Counted from the first letter of the stretch, positions 36,101-45,024 are shown. The stretch is 64,000 nt of DNA from Paenibacillus sp. J45TS6 (GCF_018403285.1 NZ_BOSJ01000002.1:62001-126000), one strand, 5' to 3'. Numbers and translations are program-made. Notes: generated by a model from the sequence alone, not told the origin.

Positions 36101-36983
36101 GATAAGCAGCATCTTCAGTCCCCGTCCAAGTTGGTTTCCCTGAGAGCATATCGTTTGCATTGCCATTTGCATCTGCTAAATACATGCTAACAATCGGACT
36201 ACTGGCATCGTAATAATATAAAGAGTGTTTCACCGTAATTTTATCTGACCCATTCTCAATCACTAAGATAAGTGAATTGAGACCGGGATTTAATTGTAAT
36301 TGAGGAGAAAAGAAAGTTCCATCCGATAAAAGGGTCGTTGCGAGTGCAGCTCCTCCGTTTAGAGAGACGGTAGCTTTCGTTGCATTTTGAATTTTACCTT
36401 CTAATGTAATCTCTTTTTTAGGAATAACTACTTGGGTTCCTTCATTCAGAGTTACCGGTTGAGATAATCCAAGTACCTTCAAACTTTCTACGTAAGGCAC
36501 TTGATCAAAAAGAACATAAAAACTTTCAGAACGAGTCATACTTCCTTGCGTTCCTGATAACGTAACTTCATTCATTCCAGGATATAAGGAGATTGTTGAT
36601 GTAAAGCGATTGTCTGGGCTATCCAAATCTAATTGAATGGTTCCTGGAGTTGTTTTGGAATCCTCTCGTTCCCATATTCCCTTTTGCGGATTCCAGGTAA
36701 GTTGCTGAACTTTCGCATTAAGTGTTGAACCTGTTACTTTGGTATATGTTCCCGTAACCGTCATTTTCGAATCCGTTACCTGATAAACGTTCTCTCTAGT
36801 AATCAGGTTGTCACCTTCAAGTTTCAACTGAACCGTATTTTTCAATGACGTAATATCTGGTGTAAAATAGCTGGTTGATATAAAATCAGCTGCCTCCGCC
36901 TTACTTACCAAACCTGGTGGAAATAATGAGATAACTAATGAGACTAAGAGCAGCCATACCATCGGCCGTTTGATGCGCTGCAT
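33102..36983 (-). CDS. Large surface protein with C-terminal SLH domains
   Basis: The 1293 residues start with a signal peptide (MVWLLLVSLVISLFPPGLVSKAEA). A long series of beta-sandwich repeats follows (about 40-1080). Three SLH modules are at the C-terminus (about 1105-1280; motifs SRGE, TREQ and TRAE), so the protein is wall-anchored by its tail. I recognise no catalytic domain; a structural or adhesive role is inference. A terminator separates it from tagO upstream, and a SigD-like element sits in its short promoter region. The ATG has AAAGGAG at good spacing. Confidence 0.88.
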   Translation of the reverse strand: MQRIKRPMVWLLLVSLVISLFPPGLVSKAEAADFISTSYFTPDITSLKNTVQLKLEGDNLITRENVYQVTDSKMTVTGTYTKVTGSTLNAKVQQLTWNPQKGIWEREDSKTTPGTIQLDLDSPDNRFTSTISLYPGMNEVTLSGTQGSMTRSESFYVLFDQVPYVESLKVLGLSQPVTLNEGTQVVIPKKEITLEGKIQNATKATVSLNGGAALATTLLSDGTFFSPQLQLNPGLNSLILVIENGSDKITVKHSLYYYDASSPIVSMYLADANGNANDMLSGKPTWTGTEDAAYLYVQALVPDQGSAVNKKVELKANGTNMGEDVKYFESISIDTSGKLSTKSGNDVVIQGMDGTNSAYRLVTFAIKNFAFIKENGEAVSEQDYNLQFTYGSTTVSKSANFIYAKDQVVINQLYYLKGYDESGKYSKENLNGAKVESGDFYISVKTNSAQENLPDLNAKYLPIGSTITINKVGEISETEYIYKVSGFQNGNQTVRFQYSGSSQYKDAVISFISKTYIYIANLSDGQTVTINSTSTLQVEGQYIGFDLNKGAFNGEMFVNGVKPEGLDKNWLKTDTGRFDVELKVSAEKGPLVYGENRIIFTGTVADSNNQVREVRKEIRIYILDENVSNIDKFQPATGKNRITFPFVYKDDDQWAKIFNLTPDFIYNNGKYTTSLQSHDIVIRGNGANKVNLNLGSQNLFSLDISASESKLTGQFSYNNTQYAYEYFGSQTSFAIRVHNLPATTAGTYVYNLELINSTGAKTSQQLELVREVKPYRLLAPQPTVDGGYVVNKNFVRFDIEAEGATQVLIDKVPAIKRTDLGDDRFLLDYVGLKQDKANTIKIDIVRGSTTTSDTISVFYTGAVAVDSQYMAPKVAAKYSVFNKGLELEFPKGTIMQSTDSRGINKYYPNTQLLFGIADPKDGVVERRNDYGNIIGFPNNGLTSEETGIPTWSIPDEYFLRFNSSSAKQNFSTVSNVYWISGGLGEKGNQGSADYLSPTNGLAPYSIEGLYGDPTISAERQVTPSQRGELTLTFNNNVVDEVGSTITVFKYTSSREWVNIGGIVDSKKHTVTVPFDEFGYYVVMKLSRSYTDITNHNWARNILNAMYAKGLMNNVRFDQFGTDDQTSRGEFATLLVKGLNIPLNYDNNQTFVDLVPGAQSTTWDYAHIETAARAGIVTGLTEGVFAASQPLTREQAAVMIARAMKLKLAANDSKLTDNLAKLYVDSGRINVYARPAVLAVNKAKIMTGNAVTIPGQKKPQYNFNATGLLTRAEAAKIAVELFKKSTKLFPNNLS

Positions 36984-37014
36984 AAAATCGCTCCTTTATT
37001 TATAATTACCTTCT

Positions 37015-37042
37015 ATATCGGACAGCTATGTAGAAATATGAA
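37015..37042 (-). promoter_or_regulatory. SigD-like element ahead of the SLH gene
   Basis: TCCGATAT (37015-37022) is identical to the -10 of flaG, flgM and yvyF. The -35 at the same 16-bp spacing is TTCA, only two of four matches to TAAA. It lies 32 bp before the start codon. Confidence 0.45.
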
Positions 37043-37053
37043 CCCAAAAACAT

Positions 37054-37089
37054 AAAAAAACCTTATTCCCGTAAAAGAGAATAAGGTTT
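37054..37089 (-). terminator. Terminator of tagO
   Basis: An 11-bp perfect stem AAACCTTATTC/GAATAAGGTTT followed by a T-run, between tagO and the SLH gene. Confidence 0.88.
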
Positions 37090-37144
37090 ATGAAATATTG
37101 AAAAATAAGATAATAGCAGTTTCATAGTATAACATGAGTATCTA

Positions 37145-38308
37145 TTATGACTTCGTTTTTGCCTCTGCTGCTTTCATTCGAAGCTTGTGAAAGAAGTTCA
37201 GAACCGGACGTTTTGTCTTATCAATCAGACCAATGACTTCTGCCCCAATCTGCAGGAAGAACATCATGACACAGATCACCACAAAGGTTACCCAGTTGGC
37301 CTCATGAATCGCTGCAGCCGACTGGATGACAGCCAGCACTCCGAAAAAAGCAGCAATTCCGTAAATAATCAGTACGGTTTGACGATGACTGAACCCAAGA
37401 TCACGCAAGCGATGATGCAAGTGACCTTTATCCGGTGCAAAGATCGGTTTCTTATTAAGGAAACGACGAATGATTGCAAACAGTGTATCCGAGAGTGGAA
37501 CCGCGATAATAATCAGCGGTGTAATCAAGGTTACGACTGCAATCTGCTTAAATCCAAGTAGAGATAACATGGCAAGGCTGAATCCGAGGAACAGCGACCC
37601 TGTATCTCCCATAAAGATTTTCGCAGGGTGAAAGTTAAAGAACAAGAATCCAATGATGCTGCCCAAAAGAACCATGCAGACCATAGCCGTCACGATATTC
37701 CCCATGATAAAGGACATCACCGCAATCGTACCGATCGCAATCGCAGATACGCCTGCCGCAAGACCATCCAGTCCATCAATCAGGTTGATTGCATTGGTTA
37801 CGCCCACAATCCAGAAGATCGTTACCGGAATGGAAATCCAGAGCTCCAGTGAAGAATACGCATCAACAAATGGAATATTAACAAAATCTATTCGAATATC
37901 AAAGGCAAATACCACTACACACGCCGTAATAATCTGAGCTAAAAATTTAACTTTGGCCGATAACTGAAATTTATCATCCATAGCACCAATGAGGGCAATC
38001 ATGGTTCCTCCAATGATGAAAGCATAGATGAAGCGGTTATCTCGAGCAGTAAAGTACTCCGAAACAAACGGAAGTAATGCCAGCAATGTGACCATAAAAG
38101 CAAGAAATATCCCGAGACCGCCAAGTCTTGGCATAATCTTGGTGTGGACCTTACGTGCATCTGGCACGTCAACAGCTCCCACCTTTATCGCAAACTTCTT
38201 TACAAGCGGAGTAAGTAGAACCGCTAGTCCAAGAGCTACGATAAATCCCAAGATATAGAACATTAACATGTGCTCATTCGACCCCCAATTTATCAAAACT
38301 AACTCCAT
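37145..38308 (-). CDS. tagO: Undecaprenyl-phosphate GlcNAc-1-phosphate transferase
   Basis: TagO starts wall polymer synthesis by moving GlcNAc-1-phosphate from UDP-GlcNAc to undecaprenyl phosphate in the membrane. The 387 residues form about ten or eleven transmembrane helices. MraY/WecA-family motifs are visible: VPDARKVHTKIMPRLGGLG near the start, NLIDGLDGLAAG, FMGDTGSLFLGF and the HLHHRL loop. It is the last gene of the DUF5693-csaB-tagA-tagO run, with a terminator after it. Together with CsaB it fits the secondary cell-wall polymer pathway of Paenibacillus, but a teichoic acid role is also possible. Confidence 0.93.
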   Translation of the reverse strand: MELVLINWGSNEHMLMFYILGFIVALGLAVLLTPLVKKFAIKVGAVDVPDARKVHTKIMPRLGGLGIFLAFMVTLLALLPFVSEYFTARDNRFIYAFIIGGTMIALIGAMDDKFQLSAKVKFLAQIITACVVVFAFDIRIDFVNIPFVDAYSSLELWISIPVTIFWIVGVTNAINLIDGLDGLAAGVSAIAIGTIAVMSFIMGNIVTAMVCMVLLGSIIGFLFFNFHPAKIFMGDTGSLFLGFSLAMLSLLGFKQIAVVTLITPLIIIAVPLSDTLFAIIRRFLNKKPIFAPDKGHLHHRLRDLGFSHRQTVLIIYGIAAFFGVLAVIQSAAAIHEANWVTFVVICVMMFFLQIGAEVIGLIDKTKRPVLNFFHKLRMKAAEAKTKS

Positions 38309-38387
38309 GCATTATACTCCCTAGATTCTTGAATTACTATCCCTGTTTTCTAGCAAAAATCAAAGATTTTAGCAATTCTTCCTCCAT

Positions 38388-39164
38388 TTACACCGATTTT
38401 GTCACGTTTTCTTTTTCACGCACGACTTTCGCAACAAACTGTGGTAGAGCCAGCATTCTTTTTGCCCGGGTCGGTTCACGCAGTAAACGATAGAGCCATT
38501 CCGCTCGCATTTTTTGAAATAGAGCGGGAGCTCTCTTTGATTTCCCTGAAATGACATCAAAACTGCCGCCGACGCCCATAACAAGGGGTACTCCTAATTT
38601 ATGTTTATGTTCACCGATCCACGGTTCTTGGTTATTAACCGCACGTGCTACGAACAATAGGTCTGGAGCAGCTTCCCTTATCTCGGCAATCACTTCTTCA
38701 TCTTGATCCGAATCAAAAAAGCCATCGCGATATCCACAGATCACGACACCAGGATACTGTTTTTGTAACCTGCTTGCTGTCTCTTGAATCACCTCAGGTG
38801 TAGATCCCAGAAGGAATACTCTCCATCTATAAGTTTCTCCAACCCGCATTAATTCATGTAGGAGATCAAAACCGGCCACTCGTTCCGCAACAGGGGTACC
38901 GCAGTAATTGGCTGCCCATACCACTCCTGTACCATCAGGGACAACCAGCTCAGCCGATTTCATGACCTCCATATACTTTGGATCTTCCAGCGCCGTCATC
39001 ACCATAATTGGATTACCCGTGATAACTTGGTGGATCTGCCTTGTACGGACGACTTCTTCAAGATAGGCTACCGTTTCTTTCATATCCATGCGTGAAAACC
39101 GAATTCCAAAGATGGGCACGGTCGGTACAGACCCTGTCTGTACTTGCTCCATATGCTCATTCAT
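38388..39164 (-). CDS. tagA: WecG/TagA/CpsF N-acetylmannosaminyltransferase
   Basis: TagA adds ManNAc from UDP-ManNAc to the TagO lipid product. The 258 residues show the family pattern: RFSRMDMKETVAYLEE, TGNPIMVMTALEDPKYMEVMKSAELVVPDG-type segment with PDGTGVVWAA, GSTPEV and GVGGSFDVISGKSKRAP. It starts only seven bases after the csaB stop, so they are coupled. The donor would come from MnaA encoded at 61616. Confidence 0.93.
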   Translation of the reverse strand: MNEHMEQVQTGSVPTVPIFGIRFSRMDMKETVAYLEEVVRTRQIHQVITGNPIMVMTALEDPKYMEVMKSAELVVPDGTGVVWAANYCGTPVAERVAGFDLLHELMRVGETYRWRVFLLGSTPEVIQETASRLQKQYPGVVICGYRDGFFDSDQDEEVIAEIREAAPDLLFVARAVNNQEPWIGEHKHKLGVPLVMGVGGSFDVISGKSKRAPALFQKMRAEWLYRLLREPTRAKRMLALPQFVAKVVREKENVTKSV

Positions 39165-39171
39165 GACTCAT

Positions 39172-40341
39172 TCATCCTTTGCCGCTTAGAAATTTTAAAA
39201 TATGAACCGCAGGCTCCTGTGCTTGCTCTTTAAGCGAAGCAATTGCTTCTTCCCTAGTCTCAAGCCATTCCTTACGGTTTGTTAGGATCTGCTCGAGTTC
39301 TTCAGCCAGCTTGTCTGCTTGCAGCGAAGTCGTCGTGCCGATTGCTTGAGAATCCAGTCGATGAAGAAAAGCGTCAATCTTCGGATCATACGATACACCA
39401 ATCATCGGTACACGCTGGGAAGCTGCATAGATCAAACTGTGTAATCTCATGCCGAGAACGAGTTCACAGCGAGATACTTCTAACAACATCATTTGCGGAT
39501 CCGTTACGTTTGAACAAATGCTTACTTTACTGCCTGTACCATGTAGAGGCCCTATTCGCTGCTTCACATACGTAGACGCTTCTTCATCAGAAGGCAAATG
39601 GAAGGGAAGCAGACGAATATGCACTTTATGTTTGGAAGCAAGCTGTTTGAGCCCTTCGGCAATTTGGTTCAGTTCTGTACGATCTTTCTCCCAGAAACGC
39701 ACCGAAACTCCAATCACCGGCAGCTCTTCTTCTTGTTCTGATTTTGGAGTAGTTCTTCTTGCGCTTCCTCCCCCATAAGAGGCTTGTTGCACCTTCGTTA
39801 GTTCAGGGAGCGGAAGTCCCATAACAGGGTCAGGAACGATGTGCACATCATTCCATCTTATTCCGAAATCCTGAATTAGCTTAGCTGATTCTTCATCACG
39901 AACAGAGACATATTCACAGTGCTTAAAAATACCGCGAATCATCGTTTTGAAAATACCACGTTTTACAGGCCCAATCCCCTGGGAATAAATAAACGTTGGT
40001 TTCTTCATGTTCTGTGCGATTTTAATAACGCCAAGGTAATAAGGGATGGATTTCCAGCCCGTTGCATCTTGCAGCAAGCTGCCTCCTCCGCTAATCAGTC
40101 CATCACTCTCTTTGATGGCCCGGCGGACCTCGCCAAGCTTCATGCGATGCACGGCACGAACACCATACGTCTTTTGCGTCCACTCTGGATCGCCTGAGAG
40201 AACGATCGGTTCTACCTGCACGTTCGTACGCTGACTTTCTGACTCCAGTGCGGTCAGTATCGATTTAAGAACGGCTTCATCCCCGCTGTTTTGAAAACCA
40301 TAATATCCTGAGATAACTATTTTCTTAGTAGTGGTGACCAT
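39172..40341 (-). CDS. csaB: Polysaccharide pyruvyl transferase CsaB
   Basis: CsaB places a pyruvate ketal on ManNAc of the secondary wall polymer, creating the ligand for SLH domains. The start at 40339-40341 (MVTTTKKIVISGYYGFQNSGDEAVL) is preferred; upstream in-frame starts would add 10 residues. The 389-residue product has the pyruvyl-transferase core GGGSLLQDATGWKSIPYY, IYSQGIGPVKRG, VSVRDEESAKLI, RLHSLIYAASQRVP and GVSYDPKI. The gene start overlaps the DUF5693 gene by 25 bp. Together with two SLH proteins in this window the pathway is coherent. Confidence 0.92.
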   Translation of the reverse strand: MVTTTKKIVISGYYGFQNSGDEAVLKSILTALESESQRTNVQVEPIVLSGDPEWTQKTYGVRAVHRMKLGEVRRAIKESDGLISGGGSLLQDATGWKSIPYYLGVIKIAQNMKKPTFIYSQGIGPVKRGIFKTMIRGIFKHCEYVSVRDEESAKLIQDFGIRWNDVHIVPDPVMGLPLPELTKVQQASYGGGSARRTTPKSEQEEELPVIGVSVRFWEKDRTELNQIAEGLKQLASKHKVHIRLLPFHLPSDEEASTYVKQRIGPLHGTGSKVSICSNVTDPQMMLLEVSRCELVLGMRLHSLIYAASQRVPMIGVSYDPKIDAFLHRLDSQAIGTTTSLQADKLAEELEQILTNRKEWLETREEAIASLKEQAQEPAVHILKFLSGKG

Positions 40342-42332
40342 TTTTTCCAACATCCTTCCAAAACTTGCCACACCACAATTGCAATCAATCCAACGATGAG
40401 ACCAAGTCCGAGACCTAACACCCCACGAATAAGGGAAAGATGCGCTGGTGTATGAATATGAGCGAACGTATCCACCATAGACAACTGAGCAATCGATGCA
40501 ATAATCATTAAATAAATTCCATTACGATATTTAAGAGCAATAAACGCTCCTAAGATAAACATTGGGTGCCCCAGTAAAAATTCCTTGTTACGAGGACGAA
40601 CGCCAAAGGTATCTTCCAAGAATGTCCGGAGTACCATTTCAATTGGAGTTACACTGCCCGAGTTTCCTGTACGGGTCAGATAATAATAGCCTACCATACC
40701 TATGATACCTGCTGCCAGTATCCACAAAAGAGTGATCGGCTCATTTAGCAGTTTGCGGACAAATGCCATACTTAGTGCCTTGCGGTAGAACAGAACATAG
40801 AATGCCGTAAGTGCAATCGGAGCTAAGTGCAATAGACTTACGCCTCTAAACTGCTCGATTACAAGTGCATACGTAATGTTGTTCAGCAGCGCAATCATGA
40901 ACGGAACAGCAAGGAAGGACAACAGCGATGTTCGAAAAAATAAAACAAGCGCTTGTGTCACGCGATCCTTCACCGAAAGATCAGAATTTCTCAGCTGCAT
41001 TGCATTAATACGGCGTACCGCAAGCACCATCGCAATCGTTGGAGCGCTGATCGCAACGAGTAGAGCGATACCCTGTTCCATAAGAGACGGTCTAAGTACA
41101 TATAATCCGCCGCTTCCGAGTATTCCTAGCACAAAGGCTGGCAAAGTCAGGAATGGAATGAAGTAGGATACCATTAATGCGATCATCGCAATGCTACCAA
41201 CCACAACAACGGCTTTGTAATATTTTTGACCTGGTGTTTCATGTACTTTAAATGGCTCGGCTTGTCCCATCGTAAAGCCATTCTCTTTCATTCGTTCTAC
41301 TGCATTTCCTTCTTCCCCCAGTGCATCCAGCAAGTTATCCAGTGGATCTGTCACTGCTGCTTGCAGTGCACTACGCGAAGGTGATGCGTTCAGGTAGATC
41401 ATCCGAATATTACGATCTTTTGTAGCCAGTGTAAATCGATCTGCAATTACTTTCGGAGAAAGATTCGCATCGTGTTCGCTTAGAGAGATAAGACGAACTA
41501 CATTGTAGTCTGTAAGATAAGCAAGGGTACTGAAACCATGCTGTGGCACTTTCAAGTTCTCGATCGCAGCAAGTCCGATACCATGCTGATTCAGAAGCTC
41601 TGCAAAAGATGACAAGCTTCTCAGCTCTCCATTATCGTTATATCCCTTAACCTTATCTCCTTCAAACAGAATACGTTTGACACCGAAACTCTCAAACATA
41701 TCCATTAACTGAGCTACGGACTGCTGATCATAAGGAAGTGAATCACCTAACCGGGGCATAATACTGAAACCACGATCCACTAGATCACTCATTGTGATTG
41801 GATCCGGAGTCATTGGCTTTAGGTTGGCATTTTCTACAGGTGTTTCAATAACCAAACCTTCTTTACCCTCATGAGTCCATGTACGAACTGGAATTTCCAG
41901 TCTGCGGAATGTGTCCGCAATAATAGGAGCTAAGACTTCTTTATTCTCATCATTCGTAAATAGTATATAAGTATAATTCTCATTCTCCGGTAAAATTTCA
42001 CCTGACATATTCGCTACATCTAGACTGTTATAGATCATAATGCGACGAGATTTACGGAATTCATCCAGCGTACTCTCATACATCGCCATCGTTGTAACGC
42101 CTGCATTTTTGAGTTCCGTTAATTTTTCATCAATAAAGTCCTGCGGGTGAACCTGATATGCTGCGACATCCACAAGATCCCGATAATCGAATACCAATTC
42201 TACATTTTTGGAACTGGATTCTGTTGTGACACGATCGTAGATGACAGGAATGGAAGCAATAAGTCCAATAATTACAATAATCCATAGCCACTTACGAGAG
42301 ACCGTGTTCCAATATTGCCATTTTTGACGCAC
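40317..42332 (-). CDS. DUF5693 family multi-pass membrane protein
   Basis: The GTG at 42330-42332 is chosen because AGGAGG stands nine bases before it; the protein then has 671 residues. One N-terminal membrane segment (WLWIIVIIGLIASIPVIY) is followed by about 300 extracytoplasmic residues with a barrel-like alpha/beta pattern (ELKNAGVTTMAMYESTL, ELLNQHGIGLAAIENL). Eight to ten membrane helices make up the C-terminal half. The family function is not established. Its overlap with csaB suggests a step in export, polymerisation or wall attachment of the pyruvylated polymer; this is inference. Confidence 0.82.
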   Translation of the reverse strand: MRQKWQYWNTVSRKWLWIIVIIGLIASIPVIYDRVTTESSSKNVELVFDYRDLVDVAAYQVHPQDFIDEKLTELKNAGVTTMAMYESTLDEFRKSRRIMIYNSLDVANMSGEILPENENYTYILFTNDENKEVLAPIIADTFRRLEIPVRTWTHEGKEGLVIETPVENANLKPMTPDPITMSDLVDRGFSIMPRLGDSLPYDQQSVAQLMDMFESFGVKRILFEGDKVKGYNDNGELRSLSSFAELLNQHGIGLAAIENLKVPQHGFSTLAYLTDYNVVRLISLSEHDANLSPKVIADRFTLATKDRNIRMIYLNASPSRSALQAAVTDPLDNLLDALGEEGNAVERMKENGFTMGQAEPFKVHETPGQKYYKAVVVVGSIAMIALMVSYFIPFLTLPAFVLGILGSGGLYVLRPSLMEQGIALLVAISAPTIAMVLAVRRINAMQLRNSDLSVKDRVTQALVLFFRTSLLSFLAVPFMIALLNNITYALVIEQFRGVSLLHLAPIALTAFYVLFYRKALSMAFVRKLLNEPITLLWILAAGIIGMVGYYYLTRTGNSGSVTPIEMVLRTFLEDTFGVRPRNKEFLLGHPMFILGAFIALKYRNGIYLMIIASIAQLSMVDTFAHIHTPAHLSLIRGVLGLGLGLIVGLIAIVVWQVLEGCWKKWSPLLRK

Positions 42333-42440
42333 CGATGTGTACCTCCTAAATTTTATACCTTTTACAAGCCATATCATGCCCAGCGCGCAAATATTTAGCA
42401 ACTCAGCATTTAAACGATTCCTGTAACTTCATTCCAACAC

Positions 42441-42483
42441 AAAAGCCTTTCCGCCAAACAACCCGTAACGGTGCGGAAAGGCT
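42441..42483 (-). terminator. Terminator of pgcA
   Basis: An 11-bp perfect stem AGCCTTTCCGC/GCGGAAAGGCT with a nested ACCG/CGGGT mini-stem in the loop, followed by TTTT. Confidence 0.85.
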
Positions 42484-42534
42484 CCTGAATTAACTTAACA
42501 TTTCTTATAAAAAGAAATCAAACAAGCTCTTAAA

Positions 42535-44244
42535 TCAGCGATCAATACGACTCATAACCGCATCCGTAAGACGCTGAATTCGTGTATGAGCATCTTCATT
42601 ATTTTCGCCTTGAACGGCAAAGTATATTTTAATCTTCGGTTCTGTACCTGAAGGGCGCAAGCAGAACCATGAGCCATCTTCCAGAATGAATTTAAGTACA
42701 TTCTCTTTTGGAAGATCATCAATACCTGTGGAATAGTCCAGCATTTCTCGAACCTTAATGTCAGCAACCTCTTCTGGAGCAGAAGTACGCCACTCGGTCA
42801 TAATGGCCTGAATTTGTGCCACGCCATCTTTCCCTTTTAAGGTACGGGACTGCAAGTTCTCTAAGAAATAACCAAACTGCTCATACAGTTCTTGAAGAAC
42901 ATCATATAAAGTTTTGCCTACACTCTTATAATAAGCAGCCGCTTCACAAATCAGCATCGCAGCGAGTACTGCGTCTTTATCCCTTGCATAATTGCCTGCG
43001 AGATAGCCGTAGCTTTCTTCGTATCCAAAAAGATAGGTATGACTGCCTGTCTCTTCAAAAGCATTCATCTTCTCACCAATATATTTAAAGCCCGTTAGTG
43101 TATTAAACACTTCCGCACCGTAATGTTTCGCAATTACAGCACCCATTTCACTCGTTACAATGGTTTTTACCACTGCGCCGTTCGTAGGAAGCTGTCCGCG
43201 CTCTTTCAACTGGCCGAGGAGATAATTCGTCATGATTGCACCGGACTGGTTACCTGAGAGCACGAAATATTTACCTTCTTTATCTTTTACAACTGCACCC
43301 ATACGGTCCGCATCCGGATCGGTACCAATGATAATATCTGCATCCACTTTTTCACCAAGCTTCATCGCAAGTGTGAATGCTTCACGTTCTTCCGGATTAG
43401 GTGACTTCACCGTAGTGAAATTCGCATCCGGCTCTGCTTGTTCAGGAACGACATGCACATTCGTAAATCCAATACGCTCCAGCACTTTTGTAACAGGCAT
43501 GTTTCCTGTACCATGCAGCGGTGTAAAGACGATATTGAAATCTTTGCTATACTCAGCAGCAATTCGGTCCCGGTTCAAACTTTCGGCAGCAACGGTTTCA
43601 ATGAATGCTTCATCTTCCGCATCACCAAGCCATACAAGCAGTCCTTGTGCTTCTGCATCAGCCTGCGTAAGCTTTTTCACGTCAGCAAGGGAAGCCACAT
43701 CCTGAATATACTGAATCACTCGTTCTGCTTCATCCGGCACAAGTTGTCCACCCGAAGCATTATATACTTTGTATCCATTATATTCGGGGGGGTTATGACT
43801 CGCTGTGATCACGATTCCACCTGTTGCCTGCAAATGACGTACACTATAAGACAACTGTGGTGTCGGACGCAGTGATGTAAACAATTTAGCCACAATACCG
43901 TTCGCAGCGAGTACTAAAGCAGCCTCAAGAGCAAACTCCGGCGAAAAATGGCGAGAGTCATGAGCGATTACAACAGAAGGTTTTCCTTCTCCTTTATGAC
44001 CTTCATTAATGTAGCGTGCAAAACCTTGTGTTGCTTTTCCTACCGTATAACGGTTGATTCGGTTACTCCCTGCTCCAATGACACCGCGCAGACCTCCTGT
44101 ACCGAATTCAAGCTCCCGGTAAAAACGATCTTCAAGTTCATTCGTATCTCCAGATAAATCGGTTAGCTCCTGTTTGGTTTCCTCATCAATAGATGGATCC
44201 TTAAGCCATTGTTCCAATGTTTGCTTCGCAGTTTCACTTAACAT
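42535..44244 (-). CDS. pgcA: Phospho-sugar mutase (alpha-phosphoglucomutase type)
   Basis: It interconverts glucose-1- and glucose-6-phosphate (or the mannose phosphates), supplying UDP-glucose and wall polymer precursors. The 569 residues match PgcA length. The catalytic phosphoserine is S149 in TASHNPPEYNGYK, the metal loop is DPDADRMG, the sugar loop is GYEESYGYL and the phosphate site is RPSGTEPKIK. It has its own candidate promoter and a terminator, so it is probably monocistronic. PgcA versus ManB specificity cannot be decided by eye. Confidence 0.93.
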   Translation of the reverse strand: MLSETAKQTLEQWLKDPSIDEETKQELTDLSGDTNELEDRFYRELEFGTGGLRGVIGAGSNRINRYTVGKATQGFARYINEGHKGEGKPSVVIAHDSRHFSPEFALEAALVLAANGIVAKLFTSLRPTPQLSYSVRHLQATGGIVITASHNPPEYNGYKVYNASGGQLVPDEAERVIQYIQDVASLADVKKLTQADAEAQGLLVWLGDAEDEAFIETVAAESLNRDRIAAEYSKDFNIVFTPLHGTGNMPVTKVLERIGFTNVHVVPEQAEPDANFTTVKSPNPEEREAFTLAMKLGEKVDADIIIGTDPDADRMGAVVKDKEGKYFVLSGNQSGAIMTNYLLGQLKERGQLPTNGAVVKTIVTSEMGAVIAKHYGAEVFNTLTGFKYIGEKMNAFEETGSHTYLFGYEESYGYLAGNYARDKDAVLAAMLICEAAAYYKSVGKTLYDVLQELYEQFGYFLENLQSRTLKGKDGVAQIQAIMTEWRTSAPEEVADIKVREMLDYSTGIDDLPKENVLKFILEDGSWFCLRPSGTEPKIKIYFAVQGENNEDAHTRIQRLTDAVMSRIDR

Positions 44245-44304
44245 GTCGTCACCATTCTCCTTTATCCCATATGTAACTATGGTTCTCTATGTGGTTATTT
44301 CATG

Positions 44305-44333
44305 ATTGTAAGCTAATCGATAATTCATTGCAG
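44305..44333 (-). promoter_or_regulatory. Candidate SigA promoter of pgcA
   Basis: CTGCAA (44328-44333), 17-bp spacer, TACAAT (44305-44310), about 60 bp before the start codon. Confidence 0.45.
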
Positions 44334-44353
44334 TTCATTCCGTAACATTCGTC

Positions 44354-44785
44354 CTACTGCGGATCAGATAGAGCAAACATAATCTCGCCTTCTGCGACTA
44401 CTTTATCGCCGACACGAGCGGTTGCTTTCCCTTTTCCAATAGAGCCTTTCAGACGTGTGATCTCAACCTCAAGCTCCAGCGTATCACCTGGTACCACTTG
44501 TCCGCGGAATCGGAAATTATCAAGACCAGCAAGGAAACCAATCTTACCTCGGTTACTTTCCACTTTAAGAATAGCCACTGCGCCTACTTGAGCAAGTGCC
44601 TCTGTAATAAGTACGCCCGGCATTACCGGATAGCCTGGAAAATGACCTGTGAAGAAGGGTTCATTGATGGTTACATTCTTAATTCCAACTGCTCGTTTGC
44701 CCTCCTCGATCTCCACGATCTTATCGACCAATAAAAAGGGAGGTCTGTGAGGAATGATTTCCTGAATTTGATTAATATCTAGCAT
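44354..44785 (-). CDS. fabZ: (3R)-hydroxyacyl-ACP dehydratase FabZ
   Basis: FabZ dehydrates beta-hydroxyacyl-ACP in fatty acid elongation. The 143 residues make a single hotdog fold with [11 protein letters not shown] at 11-21, and catalytic H48 and E62 in [23 protein letters not shown]. It lies downstream of the flhO-flhP block, as in B. subtilis (ywpB). Confidence 0.96.
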   Translation of the reverse strand: MLDINQIQEIIPHRPPFLLVDKIVEIEEGKRAVGIKNVTINEPFFTGHFPGYPVMPGVLITEALAQVGAVAILKVESNRGKIGFLAGLDNFRFRGQVVPGDTLELEVEITRLKGSIGKGKATARVGDKVVAEGEIMFALSDPQ

Positions 44786-44840
44786 ATGTTTATAACCCCT
44801 TCCGTACGATGCATAAACAACCTATTCTTAGTCCATACTA

Positions 44841-44870
44841 ATTATATCCTTCATTAACTGCAGTAGTGAA
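44841..44870 (-). promoter_or_regulatory. Candidate SigA promoter of fabZ
   Basis: TTCACT (44865-44870), 18-bp spacer, TATAAT (44841-44846), about 55 bp before the fabZ start. Confidence 0.5.
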
Positions 44871-44995
44871 GGTTGAGATAAGGGGCTTGTTCCTTTGTGC
44901 CGCACAGTTCGTACTGACGGTCTAAGGGAATCAGCCCTTTTTGTGTTTGCAGTATACACCGCAAAGTCCCCCATCATTATACATTTTTCGGGAAC

Positions 44996-45024
44996 AAAAA
45001 GAAAACTCCTGCTTCACAGGAGTT
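44996..45024 (-). terminator. Terminator after the 45068 small gene
   Basis: An 8-bp stem AACTCCTG/CAGGAGTT with a five-base loop and a T-rich tail. It also has T residues on the other strand, so it may act in both directions. Confidence 0.8.
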
